Shown: positions 7,906-16,957 of the stretch, piece by piece
Layout: each line of letters starts with the position of its first letter
Numbering within the stretch: the stretch's first letter is position 1
DNA from: Sphingobium sp. CCH11-B1
Lineage (GTDB): Bacteria > Pseudomonadota > Alphaproteobacteria > Sphingomonadales > Sphingomonadaceae
Assembly: GCF_001556865.1 (NCBI RefSeq)
Contig: NZ_LSJY01000009.1
Location: 7,823-71,822, forward strand
Length of the DNA stretch: 64,000 bases
Direction: 5' to 3'
Position numbers and translations under genes: made by a program
The notes under the pieces: generated by a model
The model's input: the letters and a program-made list of their open reading frames with translations, nothing else
Database searches by the model: none
Told to the model about the DNA's origin: nothing

Positions 7906-7930
7906 GGAACGGGCAGGCAAGCGATGCGTT
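7906..7930 (+). promoter_or_regulatory. candidate EcfG promoter for the 7939-8495 genes
   Basis: GGAAC (7906-7910), 17 bases, GTT (7928-7930), with C before GTT, so it fits GGAAC-N16-CGTT exactly. Transcription would begin about 7 bases downstream, close to the ATG at 7939. Confidence 0.6.
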
Positions 7931-7938
7931 CGGCCGTC

Positions 7939-8268
7939 ATGGAAGAGCGTTCCCTGATCGAAAAACTGGCCCGGCATCTGTCCGCTGGAGAGCCGGAGGC
8001 GTGGCCGGGCAAGGTCGAGGCCGCCGCGAGCATCCTTGCGATCATGAAGGAGCCGGACGCCGCGATGCGCGCCGCTGGCGATCACGACGCGTGGGAACGG
8101 ATGATCGACGCGGCGCTGCGCGAACGCTGGCAGGTGCCGCAGCCGGGAGCAGGAGGCGATGTCCCCGGCGGCGCGGACGAGGAAGGCGACATGCGGTTGA
8201 CCCAGGATGCGATCGGCCATGACCGGGCGGACTGGGTTCATCTGCGCAAAGGGGAGACGTCATCATGA
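7939..8268 (+). CDS. hypothetical protein, predicted stress regulon member
   Basis: I do not recognise a named family. The soluble, helical product of about 109 residues begins MEERSLIEKLARHLSAGEPEAW and has a conserved-looking core around AAASILAIMKEPDAAM and ERMIDAALRERW. An earlier in-frame ATG at 7924 lies between the -35 and -10 of the predicted EcfG promoter, so ATG 7939 is preferred; the transcript would then be almost leaderless. The stop overlaps the ATG of the next gene by 4 bp, indicating translational coupling. Confidence 0.65.
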   Translation: MEERSLIEKLARHLSAGEPEAWPGKVEAAASILAIMKEPDAAMRAAGDHDAWERMIDAALRERWQVPQPGAGGDVPGGADEEGDMRLTQDAIGHDRADWVHLRKGETSS

Positions 8269-8495
8269 AGGGATTGTTGAAACTGGCCATCGTCACCGGC
8301 CTAGGCGCGTTCGCCTTCAAGGGCTGGCGCGACTGGATGGGGACGGCCCAGCCGCGCGAGGATGATCGCGGTCCCGCCGGATCGTCCGGCATCGTGCGCG
8401 ACGCCGGCCCCCAAACGGGCGACGCCGAATGGGACAAGGTTGACGAGCAGGTCGACGAGAGTTTTCCGGCCAGCGACCCGCCGGGCAATTACTAG
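8265..8495 (+). CDS. small protein with N-terminal hydrophobic segment and DESFPASDPP motif
   Basis: The 76-residue product has a weakly hydrophobic N-terminus (about residues 3-20) and the C-terminal motif VDESFPASDPPGNY. The DESFPASDPP tail recurs in many alphaproteobacterial hypothetical proteins; no function is known to me. It overlaps the upstream gene by 4 bp and so belongs to the same, probably EcfG-driven, transcript. Confidence 0.75.
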   Translation: MKGLLKLAIVTGLGAFAFKGWRDWMGTAQPREDDRGPAGSSGIVRDAGPQTGDAEWDKVDEQVDESFPASDPPGNY

Positions 8496-8580
8496 CACCC
8501 GCAACACGCCATTGCCCGGCTGATCGGCCGCCTCTATGAGGCAGGCCACGGGCGGGATCGCCCGCAACAGGGGAATGACT

Positions 8581-9516
8581 ATGCCTTCGGGTCTGATCGC
8601 GCTGCTCGACGATGTGGCGGGGATCGCAAAACTGGCGGCTGCCTCGCTGGACGATGTCGCAGGCGCGGCCGGCAAGGCGGGATCGAAAGCGGCGGGCGTC
8701 GTCATCGACGATACCGCCGTGACGCCCAACTACGTCATGGGCCTCAGCCCCGAACGCGAACTGCCGATCATCTGGAAAATCGCGCGGGGATCGCTGCGCA
8801 ACAAGCTGCTGTTCCTGCTGCCGGCCGCGATGCTGCTGTCCGCCTTTGCGCCATGGCTGCTGCCGCCCCTGCTGATGCTGGGTGGCGCTTTCCTCTGCTT
8901 TGAAGCGGTCGAGAAGATCATCGAAGCGCTTCGGGGCGGACATGACGAAGCGGCCGAGGCCGCCGCGACGCTTAGTTCGGCCGAGCTCGAAAAGCAGAAG
9001 GTCTCGGGCGCGATCCGCACCGATCTCATCCTGTCCGGCGAGATCATGGCCATCGCCCTGGGCGAAGTCGCGGCGGAACCGATCTGGGAACAGGCCGCCA
9101 TCCTCGTCGTGGTCGCCATCCTCATCACGGCAGGGGTCTATGGAGTCGTGGGCTTCATCGTGAAGATGGACGATATCGGCCTGCACCTCGCCCAGCGCTC
9201 CTCCGCCGGGGTTCGCGCGCTGGGTCGCGGGCTGGTGAAAGCGATGCCGGTGCTGATGTCGGTGCTGGGCGTCGTCGGCACGGCGGCGATGCTGTGGGTG
9301 GGCGGTGGCCTCATCGTTCATGGCCTGCACGAATTCCACTGGGATCTGGTGCCGGGCGCCATCCACCATGTGGCGGAAAGCGCGGCGCACGCGGTCCCGG
9401 CGATCGGCGGCGCGGTCGAATGGATCGTGAACGCTGCGGGCGCGGCGCTGGTGGGCGCGGTGATCGGCGGGATCATCGTTGCGACGCTGCATCTGCTGCC
9501 GTCGAAGAAGCATTGA
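8581..9516 (+). CDS. DUF808 (YedI-like) inner-membrane protein
   Basis: The start MPSGLIALLDDVAGIAKLAAASLDDVAG and the following IIWKIARGSLRNKLLFLLPAAMLLSAF are typical of DUF808/YedI proteins. The 311-residue product has about six hydrophobic segments (including those near residues 80-105, 170-195, 235-255 and 285-305). The cellular role is unknown. ATG 8581 fits the family start and has AGGGGAA about 6 bases upstream; in-frame ATGs at 8536 and 8575 are less suitable. It lies 85 bp after the DESFPASDPP gene and may share its transcript. Confidence 0.85.
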   Translation: MPSGLIALLDDVAGIAKLAAASLDDVAGAAGKAGSKAAGVVIDDTAVTPNYVMGLSPERELPIIWKIARGSLRNKLLFLLPAAMLLSAFAPWLLPPLLMLGGAFLCFEAVEKIIEALRGGHDEAAEAAATLSSAELEKQKVSGAIRTDLILSGEIMAIALGEVAAEPIWEQAAILVVVAILITAGVYGVVGFIVKMDDIGLHLAQRSSAGVRALGRGLVKAMPVLMSVLGVVGTAAMLWVGGGLIVHGLHEFHWDLVPGAIHHVAESAAHAVPAIGGAVEWIVNAAGAALVGAVIGGIIVATLHLLPSKKH

Positions 9517-9574
9517 GAGACGCATGTCGTGCTCCTGCAAAAGCGGGAGCACATTCTGTTGGAATGGCATTGAC

Positions 9575-10945
9575 GTGACCCATCCCTCCCCATGGCGCAT
9601 CGAGGCGCGCGCGCTCATCACGCTGGCGTTGCCGATGATCGCGGGCAATGTCGCCTGGTCTGCGATCGCCGCCAGCGACCTGCTGCTGCTCGGGCGGCGG
9701 GGAGCGGAGAGCGTCGCGGCGGGCGCGCTCGCGATCAACCTGTTCCACGCGCTGCTGATATTCGGCATGGGACTGGTCACGGCCGCGTCCCCCCTGATCG
9801 CGAGCGAGCGGGGCCGGCGGCGTAACAGCGTGCGTGACGTGCGGCGGACGGTGCACCAGACGCTGCGTGCCGCGCTGTTCTTCGTGCTGCCCGCATGGTT
9901 GCTGTTGTGGGAGTGCGAGACGATCCTGCGCGCCATGGGGCAGGCCCCGGATCTGGCGCGGGAAGCCGGGCAGTTGATGCACGGCCTGCAATGGGCGCTG
10001 CTGCCCTTCCTCTGCTTCACCACGCTGCGCAACTTCATCGCGGCGCTGGAGCGGCCGGTCTGGGGCCTGATCATCATGCTGGCCGCCATTCCGATCAACG
10101 TCGCGGCGGGATGGGCGCTGATCTTCGGCCATTTCGGCCTTCCCGAGCTGGGGCTGTTCGGCGCGGGGCTGGCGAGCAGCCTGTCATCCTGCTTCCTGTT
10201 CCTGGGCCTGCTCACCGTCATCCTGCTGGACCGGCGTTTCCGCCGCTACCGCCTGATGGGACGGTTCTGGACGCGCGACCGGGAACGGCAACGTCAGGTC
10301 TGGACGCTGGGGCTGCCGATCGCGATCACGCTGGGTTTCGAAACGACGGTATTCAATGCGTCGGCTTTCCTGATGGGTCTGATCGGCCGGGATTCGCTCG
10401 CGGCCCATGCAGTCGCGATCCAGATCGCCGCGCTCGTCTTCATGGTGCCGATGGGCATCGGCCAGGCAGCGACGGTGCGGGTCGGCATCGCCTTCGGCAG
10501 GCGCGACCGGGCCGGCGTGGGCCGCGCCGGCTGGCTGGCGCTGATCATCGGGACCGGCTTTGCCTGTTGCGCCGCCGCGCTGCTGATCCTGATGCCGCGA
10601 ACGCTGGTGTCGGCCTTTCTCGACCTGTCGGACCCGGCGAACGCGCGGACCGCCACGCTGGCCGTCAGCTTCCTTGGCATTGCCGCGCTTTTCCAGCTGG
10701 TCGATTCCGCGCAGGCCGTCGGCGCAGGCGTGCTGCGCGGCGTTCAGGATACGACAGTGCCGATGATCTTCGCACTGGTCGGCTATTGGGTGGTCGGCAT
10801 TGGCGTCGGCACGCTGCTGGCGTTCCCGCTGGGCATGGCCGGGGTCGGTATATGGCTGGGGCTGGCAAGCGGCCTTGGCGCGGTGGCGCTGCTGCTGATC
10901 GCGCGCTGGACGATGCGGGAGCGATTGGGGCTGGTGCCGGATTGA
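9575..10945 (+). CDS. MATE-family multidrug/metabolite exporter
   Basis: The 456-residue protein has 12 predicted transmembrane helices in two homologous halves, beginning RIEARALITLALPMIAGNVAW with the MATE signature LLGRRGAESVAAGALAINL and a second-half counterpart GLPIAITLGFETTVFNASAF. MATE (NorM-type) transporters expel cationic drugs or metabolites using a sodium or proton gradient. GTG 9575 is preferred since the family N-terminus starts here; the longer frame from 9479 overlaps the DUF808 gene and adds a cysteine-rich stretch unlike the family. Confidence 0.93.
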   Translation: MTHPSPWRIEARALITLALPMIAGNVAWSAIAASDLLLLGRRGAESVAAGALAINLFHALLIFGMGLVTAASPLIASERGRRRNSVRDVRRTVHQTLRAALFFVLPAWLLLWECETILRAMGQAPDLAREAGQLMHGLQWALLPFLCFTTLRNFIAALERPVWGLIIMLAAIPINVAAGWALIFGHFGLPELGLFGAGLASSLSSCFLFLGLLTVILLDRRFRRYRLMGRFWTRDRERQRQVWTLGLPIAITLGFETTVFNASAFLMGLIGRDSLAAHAVAIQIAALVFMVPMGIGQAATVRVGIAFGRRDRAGVGRAGWLALIIGTGFACCAAALLILMPRTLVSAFLDLSDPANARTATLAVSFLGIAALFQLVDSAQAVGAGVLRGVQDTTVPMIFALVGYWVVGIGVGTLLAFPLGMAGVGIWLGLASGLGAVALLLIARWTMRERLGLVPD

Positions 10946-11037
10946 TGCGGTTCGTCGCGTTGCTTGCACGGAAGGATTATGGTGCGACGCACAAAGCAAT
11001 TGAAAGAATCGCGCAAATCGGTCAATAAACCGGCATC

Positions 11038-11358
11038 ATGCAAGCCCCTACCGAGATTTTGCAAGCCATTGCGCTTCAGAAGTGCCTGAAGGTGACCTAC
11101 AACAAGATGGTGGTCACGCTGGCGCCCCACATTCTCTATACCCGTCATGACGAGATGTATGTCGACGCGGTGACGACCGACCGGGATGGACGCCCGCCAC
11201 GCGAATTGAAGCTGGGTACGTTCAAGGTCGCCGGCCTGTCCGACCTTCAGGTTCTGGAAGAGGCGTTCGACGGAATGTACGGCCTCTACAATGAAGGCGA
11301 CGACAAATATAAGGGCGTGACGCTGTTCGCCATCCAGCCGGAAAGCGCCGCGGCCTGA
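11038..11358 (+). CDS. hypothetical protein, WYL-like fold suspected
   Basis: The 106-residue soluble protein begins MQAPTEILQAIALQKCLKVTYNKM and contains LAPHILYTRHDEMYVDAVTTDRDG and LKLGTFKVAGLSDLQVLEEAF. The succession (helix, strand ending in TY, P-H-x-L, then G-x-F-K) resembles the ligand-binding WYL domain without a DNA-binding part, but this is inference from pattern only. It stands between the MATE gene and the convergent ABC permease and is followed by a hairpin. Confidence 0.65.
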   Translation: MQAPTEILQAIALQKCLKVTYNKMVVTLAPHILYTRHDEMYVDAVTTDRDGRPPRELKLGTFKVAGLSDLQVLEEAFDGMYGLYNEGDDKYKGVTLFAIQPESAAA

Positions 11359-11367
11359 CCCATGGGC

Positions 11368-11392
11368 GTTTCCCGGCCTGCGCCCGGGGAAC
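11368..11392. terminator. hairpin between convergent genes
   Basis: GTTTCCCGG (11368-11376) pairs with CCGGGGAAC (11384-11392) with one wobble pair around a 7-base loop. It lies in the 37-bp gap between convergent stop codons and could serve both directions. Confidence 0.45.
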
Positions 11393-11395
11393 CGG

Positions 11396-12166
11396 CTATT
11401 TCTTCAGCCGATACCCCGTCCTGAACATCCAGGCGACGATGCCGACGCAGATCGCCAGCATCCCCGCGACGAACAGCAGGCTATATTCGATTCCCACGTC
11501 ACCCTGGCCGAAAAAGGTCCAGCGGAAGCCCGAGATCAGATAGACGATCGGGTTGAACAGGGTGATGGTGCGCCAGGGTTCGGCCAGCATCTTGACCGAA
11601 TAGAAGGCACCGCCCAGGAAGGTCATCGGCATGATGAGCAGCAGCGGGATGACCTGCAACTGCTCGAAACTTTGCGCCCAGATGCCCAGGATAAAGCCGA
11701 ACAGGCAGAAGCTGACCGCGATAAGAACCATGAAGGCGGCCATCGCGAGGGGATGCGCGACCGGCACGTCGACGAAGAGATGGGCGGTCACGAAAATGAT
11801 CGTGCCGACGATCAGCGACTTGGTGGCCGCCGCGCCGACATAGGCGATCACCGTTTCCGTCGCGGATACGGGCGCGGACAGCAGTTCATAGATGGTGCCG
11901 GTGAATTTGGGCATGTAGATGCCGAAGCTCGCATTGAAGATGCTTTCGGTGAACATCGACATCATGATGAGGCCGGGCACGATGAAGGCGGCATAGGGAA
12001 TGCCATCGACCTCCGTCATGCGCGATCCGATCGCGCCGCCGAACACCACGAAATAGAGCGAGGTGGTGATCACCGGGACCAGAAGGCCGGTGAGCAGCGT
12101 GCGGCGGAAACGGTGCAGCTCGAACTTATAGATGGCGGCAATGGCGCGCAGATTCTGGAGGCTCAT
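11396..12166 (-). CDS. ABC-2 type transporter permease (YadH-like)
   Basis: The 256-residue integral membrane protein has six hydrophobic segments and ABC-2 hallmarks: [28 protein letters not shown]-type equivalent [29 protein letters not shown], and [13 protein letters not shown] near the C-terminus. It pairs with the ATPase encoded just upstream (4-bp ATGA overlap). The pair resembles E. coli YadGH, an exporter of unknown substrate. ATG 12166 is set by the family N-terminus ([20 protein letters not shown]). Confidence 0.93.
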   Translation of the reverse strand: MSLQNLRAIAAIYKFELHRFRRTLLTGLLVPVITTSLYFVVFGGAIGSRMTEVDGIPYAAFIVPGLIMMSMFTESIFNASFGIYMPKFTGTIYELLSAPVSATETVIAYVGAAATKSLIVGTIIFVTAHLFVDVPVAHPLAMAAFMVLIAVSFCLFGFILGIWAQSFEQLQVIPLLLIMPMTFLGGAFYSVKMLAEPWRTITLFNPIVYLISGFRWTFFGQGDVGIEYSLLFVAGMLAICVGIVAWMFRTGYRLKK

Positions 12167-13095
12167 GCGGCCTTCTCCTGATGGACGAGGCTGACGAAGA
12201 TATCCTCCAGGCTGCTCTGCCGGGTGTTGAGATCCTTGTAACCGATGCCAAGATCGCCCAATCGCCGCAGCAGGGACGAAACGCCCGTCCGTTCCGCCTG
12301 CGTGTCGAAAATATATTCGATCTCGCTGCCCTCGGCATGGAGCGTGACGTTCCAGTCCGCCAGTTCCACCGGCACCGCATCGATCGGATCGGCCAGCACG
12401 ATGGTCAGCGTTTTCTTGCCCAGCTTCTTCATGAGCGCGGTCTTTTCCTCGACCAGCAGCAATTCGCCCTTCGTGATGACGCCGACGCGGTCCGCCATCT
12501 CCTCCGCCTCCTCGATATAATGGGTGGTGAGGATGATGGTGACGCCGGTCTGGCGCAATTCGCCGATCAGCTTCCACATGTCGCGGCGCAATTCCACGTC
12601 CACGCCGGCGGTGGGTTCATCGAGGAAGAGGACGCGCGGTTCGTGGGAGAGCGCCTTGGCGATCATCACGCGGCGCTTCATCCCGCCGGACAGTTCAAGG
12701 ATCTTGCTGTGGCGCTTGTCCCAGAGCGAAAGGTCGCGCAGCACTTTTTCGACATAGGCGTCGTTGCGAGGCTTGCCGAAGAGGCCGCGGCTGAAGGTGA
12801 CGGTGTCGATCACCCGTTCGAACTGATCGGTGGAAAGCTCCTGCGGCACGAGGCCGATGGCGGAGCGCGCGCCGCGATAGTCGCGCAGGATGTCGTGGCC
12901 GGCCACCGTGACGCTGCCGCCGGTCGGGCGGGCGATGCCGCAGATAATGGAGATCATCGTCGTCTTGCCCGCGCCGTTCGGGCCCAGCAGCGCGAATATC
13001 TCGCCTTCGTTGATGGAAAGATCGACGCCCTTCAGCGCTTCGAAGCCCGACGCATAGCGTTTCGTCAGGCCGTCAACTTCTATGATGGATGCCAT
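12163..13095 (-). CDS. ABC transporter ATP-binding protein (YadG-like)
   Basis: The 310-residue ATPase has Walker A ([11 protein letters not shown], residues about 36-46), signature LSGGMKRR, Walker [13 protein letters not shown] and switch [18 protein letters not shown]. The last 80 residues form the small C-terminal domain common in DrrA/YadG-type exporter ATPases. It is the first gene of a two-gene operon with the ABC-2 permease, whose start overlaps its stop by 4 bp. The export substrate is unknown. Confidence 0.94.
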   Translation of the reverse strand: MASIIEVDGLTKRYASGFEALKGVDLSINEGEIFALLGPNGAGKTTMISIICGIARPTGGSVTVAGHDILRDYRGARSAIGLVPQELSTDQFERVIDTVTFSRGLFGKPRNDAYVEKVLRDLSLWDKRHSKILELSGGMKRRVMIAKALSHEPRVLFLDEPTAGVDVELRRDMWKLIGELRQTGVTIILTTHYIEEAEEMADRVGVITKGELLLVEEKTALMKKLGKKTLTIVLADPIDAVPVELADWNVTLHAEGSEIEYIFDTQAERTGVSSLLRRLGDLGIGYKDLNTRQSSLEDIFVSLVHQEKAA

Positions 13096-13145
13096 GGAAG
13101 GCTTTGCCCCTTTTGCGTTGCCGCAAAGATAGGAGCCCAGCGGCT

Positions 13146-13787
13146 TCAGGCAAGCTGTTCGCCCCGCCGGAAGAATCGAAAAACGGTCGCCGGGGGGAAA
13201 TTGCGCACTGTCTGGCCGGCGCGGACCACATCCAGGTCCAGCGCATCGAGAATGTCGCGGCTGACCGGCGGACGCATGGAATAGGTGAACTGCACGAAGC
13301 TGCCCCCCGGCCGCAACATGTGGAAGGATTCGGACAGGATGTCGGCATGCATGTGCCGATCCATGGCGAGAAGCGGAAGACCGCTTACCACCACCTGATA
13401 ATCGCCGGGCGTGCCGGCCGTGGCGGTCGACACGATCTGCGCCGGGGTTTCAAGCACGGACACGAGCGGGAAGTGGCGGCGCAGGCCCCGGGCGAAGCCG
13501 GGATTGATCTCCACCACTTCCAGTTGCTCGGGCGGCAGGCCGGTTTCCAGGATGGCGCGCGTGAACACGCCGGTGCCCCCGCCCAGTTCGAGCACGCGTC
13601 CCTCGTCGCGCGGATCGATGCGCGACACCATCAGGCGCGCCAGGTAGCGGCTGGACGGCACCACCGACGCGGTCTGGCGCGGCTTCTTCACCCAGGCGGC
13701 GAGGAAATCGAGATATTCGGTGGCGCGGGCACGGAATTCGCTGTTCGGCAAGGCAATCGCCCGGCTGCGCTTTGGCTTATGTTGCAT
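13146..13787 (-). CDS. class I methyltransferase, PmtA-like (phospholipid N-methyltransferase candidate)
   Basis: The 213-residue protein has the motif [20 protein letters not shown] (SAM binding), [19 protein letters not shown] and a preceding [20 protein letters not shown]. This set resembles the small soluble PmtA enzymes of Rhodobacter/Sinorhizobium that methylate phosphatidylethanolamine toward phosphatidylcholine, and also rRNA dimethylase-like proteins. ATG 13787 gives the family-like N-terminus; upstream in-frame starts add an unlikely basic stretch. Substrate assignment is tentative. Confidence 0.75.
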   Translation of the reverse strand: MQHKPKRSRAIALPNSEFRARATEYLDFLAAWVKKPRQTASVVPSSRYLARLMVSRIDPRDEGRVLELGGGTGVFTRAILETGLPPEQLEVVEINPGFARGLRRHFPLVSVLETPAQIVSTATAGTPGDYQVVVSGLPLLAMDRHMHADILSESFHMLRPGGSFVQFTYSMRPPVSRDILDALDLDVVRAGQTVRNFPPATVFRFFRRGEQLA

Positions 13788-13927
13788 GGGCGAAATGCGA
13801 CCGCTCTTTTTCCATTCCCCCTCCCTTAACGTCGCGGACGCCCCGCGTCGATTGACTTTCGTCACAGGCGCAAAGCCAATGCGGTACAATGGTCGCTAAT
13901 CTGGGTGAGCGCGCAGGTTGCGACGCA

Positions 13928-13952
13928 GGAACCGCGCAAGGCCGGCCCGGTT
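13928..13952 (+). promoter_or_regulatory. candidate EcfG promoter for the DUF4142 gene
   Basis: GGAAC (13928-13932), 17 bases, GTT (13950-13952), about 70 bases upstream of the DUF4142 ATG. It matches the general stress consensus used by alphaproteobacterial EcfG. Confidence 0.55.
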
Positions 13953-14020
13953 GAAAGCCGCATCGATCCCAGCCGTGAAGCCGCGGCCATCCTTTGCAGA
14001 TCATGTCAGGAGAGCCGTTT

Positions 14021-14497
14021 ATGAAACGCTATGTCTTCGCCGCCGCGCTTTGCCTCGCCTCCCCCGCTCTGGCCCAACCCGCGACCGCGCCGGACTTTGT
14101 GAAAGCGGCGGGCGCCGGCGACCTGTATGAGCGGCAGTCCAGCCAGCTGGTGCTGCAAAGCACGAAGAACGTCAAGGTGCGCGCGTTCGCGACCATGATG
14201 GTCAAGGACCACACGAACAGCACACAGATGGTGAAGAAGGCGGCGATGCAGGCCGGCCTCAAGCCAAAGCCGCCGGCGCTGATGCCCGACCAGGCCCAGA
14301 TGATCGCCCAACTGCGCGGCGCGACCGGCGAGGCGCGCGACAGGATGTACGTCACCCAGCAAAAGGCGGCGCATCAAAAAGCGCTGGCGCTCCACCAGGG
14401 CTATGCCAGCGAAGGCGACAAGGCACCGCTGAAGGCGGCCGCCGGCAAGATCGCGCCCGTGGTGGAACATCATATCATGATGCTGCAGGGCATGTGA
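14021..14497 (+). CDS. DUF4142 periplasmic protein
   Basis: After a Sec signal peptide (MKRYVFAAALCLASPALAQ) the mature part is a DUF4142 four-helix, ferritin-like domain: DFVKAAGAGDLYERQSSQLV, VRAFATMMVKDHTNSTQMV and the C-terminal APVVEHHIMML. Such proteins are induced by stress in alphaproteobacteria but have no defined biochemical activity. ATG 14021 has AGGAGAG 7-8 bases upstream. The candidate EcfG promoter suggests general stress control. Confidence 0.9.
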   Translation: MKRYVFAAALCLASPALAQPATAPDFVKAAGAGDLYERQSSQLVLQSTKNVKVRAFATMMVKDHTNSTQMVKKAAMQAGLKPKPPALMPDQAQMIAQLRGATGEARDRMYVTQQKAAHQKALALHQGYASEGDKAPLKAAAGKIAPVVEHHIMMLQGM

Positions 14498-14522
14498 TCG
14501 CCAGGGCACGAGCGAGGCGCCG

Positions 14523-15269
14523 CTAAAGCCGTCGCGCGACCTGGCTCAATTCCAGATAACCTTCCTCGAACCCGGCTGCTGTGGCGAGCGCCGCCCAGTC
14601 GAGTACGTGGATCTCCCGCCCCTTGATGGTCATGAGCCCGTCTTCCCTCATGGACCGGATCACCCGGTTCATATGGACCGGCGTCATACCGAGCGCGTCA
14701 GCGAGTTGCGCCTGCACCACGGGAAGGTGGTAGCGGGTCCGCACCCCAATCCCCGCCTTCTCCATGCGGACACCCAGTTCGCAGAACAGATGGGCGGTCC
14801 GCATGCGCGCATCCCGCCGACCGATATTGACGACCCATTGCGACAGGACCGATCCGTCCGCCACACAATCGCGCCAGAAGGCTTCCGCGATTCCCGGATA
14901 GGCTCGACAAAGGGCGGCAAGGTCGCGATGCGGCACCTTCACGATCGTCAGCCGGGCCGACAGAGCCTGAAGCGCCCATTCCACCTTGGGCAGCATCAGC
15001 GAATAAAGGTCGCACATGTCGCCCGGAATATGGATTGCGGTGATCTGGCGCCGGCCGTCCCTCAATTGCCCGAACCGTGCGGCGAGGCCGGAAACGACGA
15101 AGCAGGACGTGTCCGTCACTTGGCCTGGCCCGACGATGTCGCGATGAGGCTCCACCTCAATCTCCTTGCCGTTCAGCGAGAGAATTGCCTGCCGCTCATC
15201 CTCTGTCAGGATCGAGCGTTGCGACAATTTGCGCACGAACAGGTCGAAAGCGGGGTGACCGCGGGGCAT
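14523..15269 (-). CDS. Crp/Fnr-family transcriptional regulator
   Basis: The 248-residue protein has a cyclic-nucleotide-binding-like beta-roll (residues about 30-125, with FVVSGLAARFGQLRDGRRQITAIHIPGDMCDLY split over it), a dimerisation helix, and a C-terminal winged helix with recognition region QAQLADALGMTPVHMNRVIRSM. There is no N-terminal cysteine cluster for an iron-sulfur centre, so it is not a classical Fnr. Ligand and targets are unknown. It is one of three such regulators within 3.2 kb. Confidence 0.9.
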   Translation of the reverse strand: MPRGHPAFDLFVRKLSQRSILTEDERQAILSLNGKEIEVEPHRDIVGPGQVTDTSCFVVSGLAARFGQLRDGRRQITAIHIPGDMCDLYSLMLPKVEWALQALSARLTIVKVPHRDLAALCRAYPGIAEAFWRDCVADGSVLSQWVVNIGRRDARMRTAHLFCELGVRMEKAGIGVRTRYHLPVVQAQLADALGMTPVHMNRVIRSMREDGLMTIKGREIHVLDWAALATAAGFEEGYLELSQVARRL

Positions 15270-15314
15270 GGTGTTTTTCCTTTACAGCGGCTCCGGCCTG
15301 CGCCGGCATGAGCA

Positions 15315-15554
15315 TCATGACACGATGCTGATCGCCTGCGCGAAACGAATAGTCTCCAGCAACTTGCCCGCATGGTCGGTAATTTCCATGCGATGGCGCA
15401 GGTCGACCGGCTTGCCGTTCATGACATGGTCGGCGATGACTTCGCGGGCGCTGCGCATAGCTTCGGAATGCGCGGCGGCAAGATCAACAAATTCCTGCCC
15501 CTCCTCGTCCATGATGTCGACGTCGTTGAACAGATTGATGTGATAGCGTGCCAT
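15315..15554 (-). CDS. DUF6894-type small protein
   Basis: The 79-residue protein starts MARYHINLFNDVDIMDEEGQEF and has the pattern YHINL..D......EG.EF.DL..A..EA...ARE.. typical of DUF6894 proteins, which are widespread and uncharacterised in rhizobia and sphingomonads and often lie near Crp/Fnr genes. ATG 15554 fits the family start; longer frames upstream have no supporting pattern. It lies upstream of, and in the same direction as, the 14523-15269 regulator. Confidence 0.8.
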   Translation of the reverse strand: MARYHINLFNDVDIMDEEGQEFVDLAAAHSEAMRSAREVIADHVMNGKPVDLRHRMEITDHAGKLLETIRFAQAISIVS

Positions 15555-15774
15555 GCTGCTCCAAGAGCGGGGCGAGAAAAGAGTTCCATCGAGTCGATGA
15601 CAGCGGGGCGGAAAGTTGAATTCCCGCGAATCCCTCGTCGCGGTGACGCCGCGGGTCAGGGCGGTGCAAATGGGGGGCCGCCTGCAAAAAAATCTTCCAA
15701 AGCCAACATAGGTGAATTTGAGCGGGTGATTTTGCCTTATTATGCACCTTCGGGGGGCTTGACAGGGGATAACC

Positions 15775-16413
15775 ATGTTAAGCCAGGTCTCAGCAGAAGA
15801 CGCTTTGGTGTTCTTTCGCCCGCACGAATTTTTGGCGCGGGAGAATGAAAAGCCCGAGGGTCTGTATCAAATATTGGAAGGCTGGGCCTCGCGGTACCGG
15901 CTGTTGCCGGACGGTCGAAGGCAGATCACCGCTCTCTATCTTCCTGGCGACTATTGCGAGCCGCAATGGGCGCTGGGCCGCCGTCCGTCCCAACCCATTG
16001 TCGCGCTGACCAATGTGCGCGCGCGCAAAGCGCCGTGCCACGTTCCCGCGTCGGGTCCGGGCGATGTTCAGGCCGGTTTCTGGAAGAATATGGTGGACGG
16101 ATGCGAACGGCAGGCGTGCTGGCTCGTCACGCTGGGCCGGCGAACCGCGCTCGAAAGGCTGGCGCATCTGCTGCTGGAACTGTTCGAACGGATGCGCGGG
16201 TGCGGCCTGGCCTATGGTCAGCAATGCGCGTTGCCGTTGACGCAGATGGACATTGCCGACGTTACGGGCCTGACCCCCGTGCATGTCAATCGCACCTTGC
16301 AGACGATGCGGACGCGCGGCTTGATCGAACTCCAGTCGAAATGGCTGCGGATACCCGACCTTCCGGCGCTCCGCGAAGCGGCGGCCATATCCGCCAGCGA
16401 GGCCGCGATTTGA
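15775..16413 (+). CDS. Crp/Fnr-family transcriptional regulator (short N-terminus)
   Basis: The 212-residue protein has a shortened sensor domain (about residues 15-110: LYQILEGWASRYRLLPDGRRQITALYLPGDYCEP) and a C-terminal winged helix (LPLTQMDIADVTGLTPVHVNRTLQTMRTRGLIEL). It lacks about 20-30 N-terminal residues compared with its two neighbours. ATG 15775 has AGGGGATAA just upstream. It is divergent from the DUF6894 gene. No Fnr-type cysteine cluster is seen. Confidence 0.87.
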   Translation: MLSQVSAEDALVFFRPHEFLARENEKPEGLYQILEGWASRYRLLPDGRRQITALYLPGDYCEPQWALGRRPSQPIVALTNVRARKAPCHVPASGPGDVQAGFWKNMVDGCERQACWLVTLGRRTALERLAHLLLELFERMRGCGLAYGQQCALPLTQMDIADVTGLTPVHVNRTLQTMRTRGLIELQSKWLRIPDLPALREAAAISASEAAI

Positions 16414-16957
16414 CCGGAAATCCCCGTGTTTGCGTGGAATGACAGAAAAATTTCAGCCTGATTAGCATATGTTAGCGTCCAGAGTTCCGTCTTTGAAGCA
16501 AGGTGCGACGCTCCCGGCAGGAAGCATGCCCATGCTCCCCGCCGGCGAAAGACTTTCGACCAGCGCCACCAAAATGACGGATCATGACAGGATCAAAGAT
16601 TTGGCAGAGATGCGGGGCGCCCGGAGCGTGCTCGTTCCCAGCGGCGACCGGTCGAACGGCTTGCTTGCCTTGCCCCTTGTCGGGAAGGAACAGTGCTGCG
16701 CTTGAAAGGTCGGCATTGCCGCGCACAAAGCCGGCGTCGATTTCTTCCTTCGCAACGTCGTCGGGCGGAGCAAAATCAGCTCCACCCCTCCCCCCTGTCA
16801 TGAGGACGGCGCGCTTCGTCGAAAGCCGTCCTGCCCCCTTCGCCGGGGCGCAAGGCGGAAAGGCATGTGCCTAGGCCATGGCGTCCTTCGCGTTGCGCCG
16901 AGCGCCGCACATTGTCGAGTACGGAGCCAAGACGTCGCCACGCACAGGGCGCGCGTC
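16414..16957. other. 544-bp region without a supported gene
   Basis: Short open frames exist on both strands, but none has a recognisable family pattern or a convincing ribosome site. It probably holds the promoter of the downstream Crp/Fnr regulator. An AT-richer patch near 16440-16475 is the likeliest promoter spot. Confidence 0.5.

Noticed and set aside
16469-16874. Short open frames on both strands between two Crp/Fnr genes
   Set aside because: No ribosome site, no family pattern and no consistent frame; treated as non-coding.
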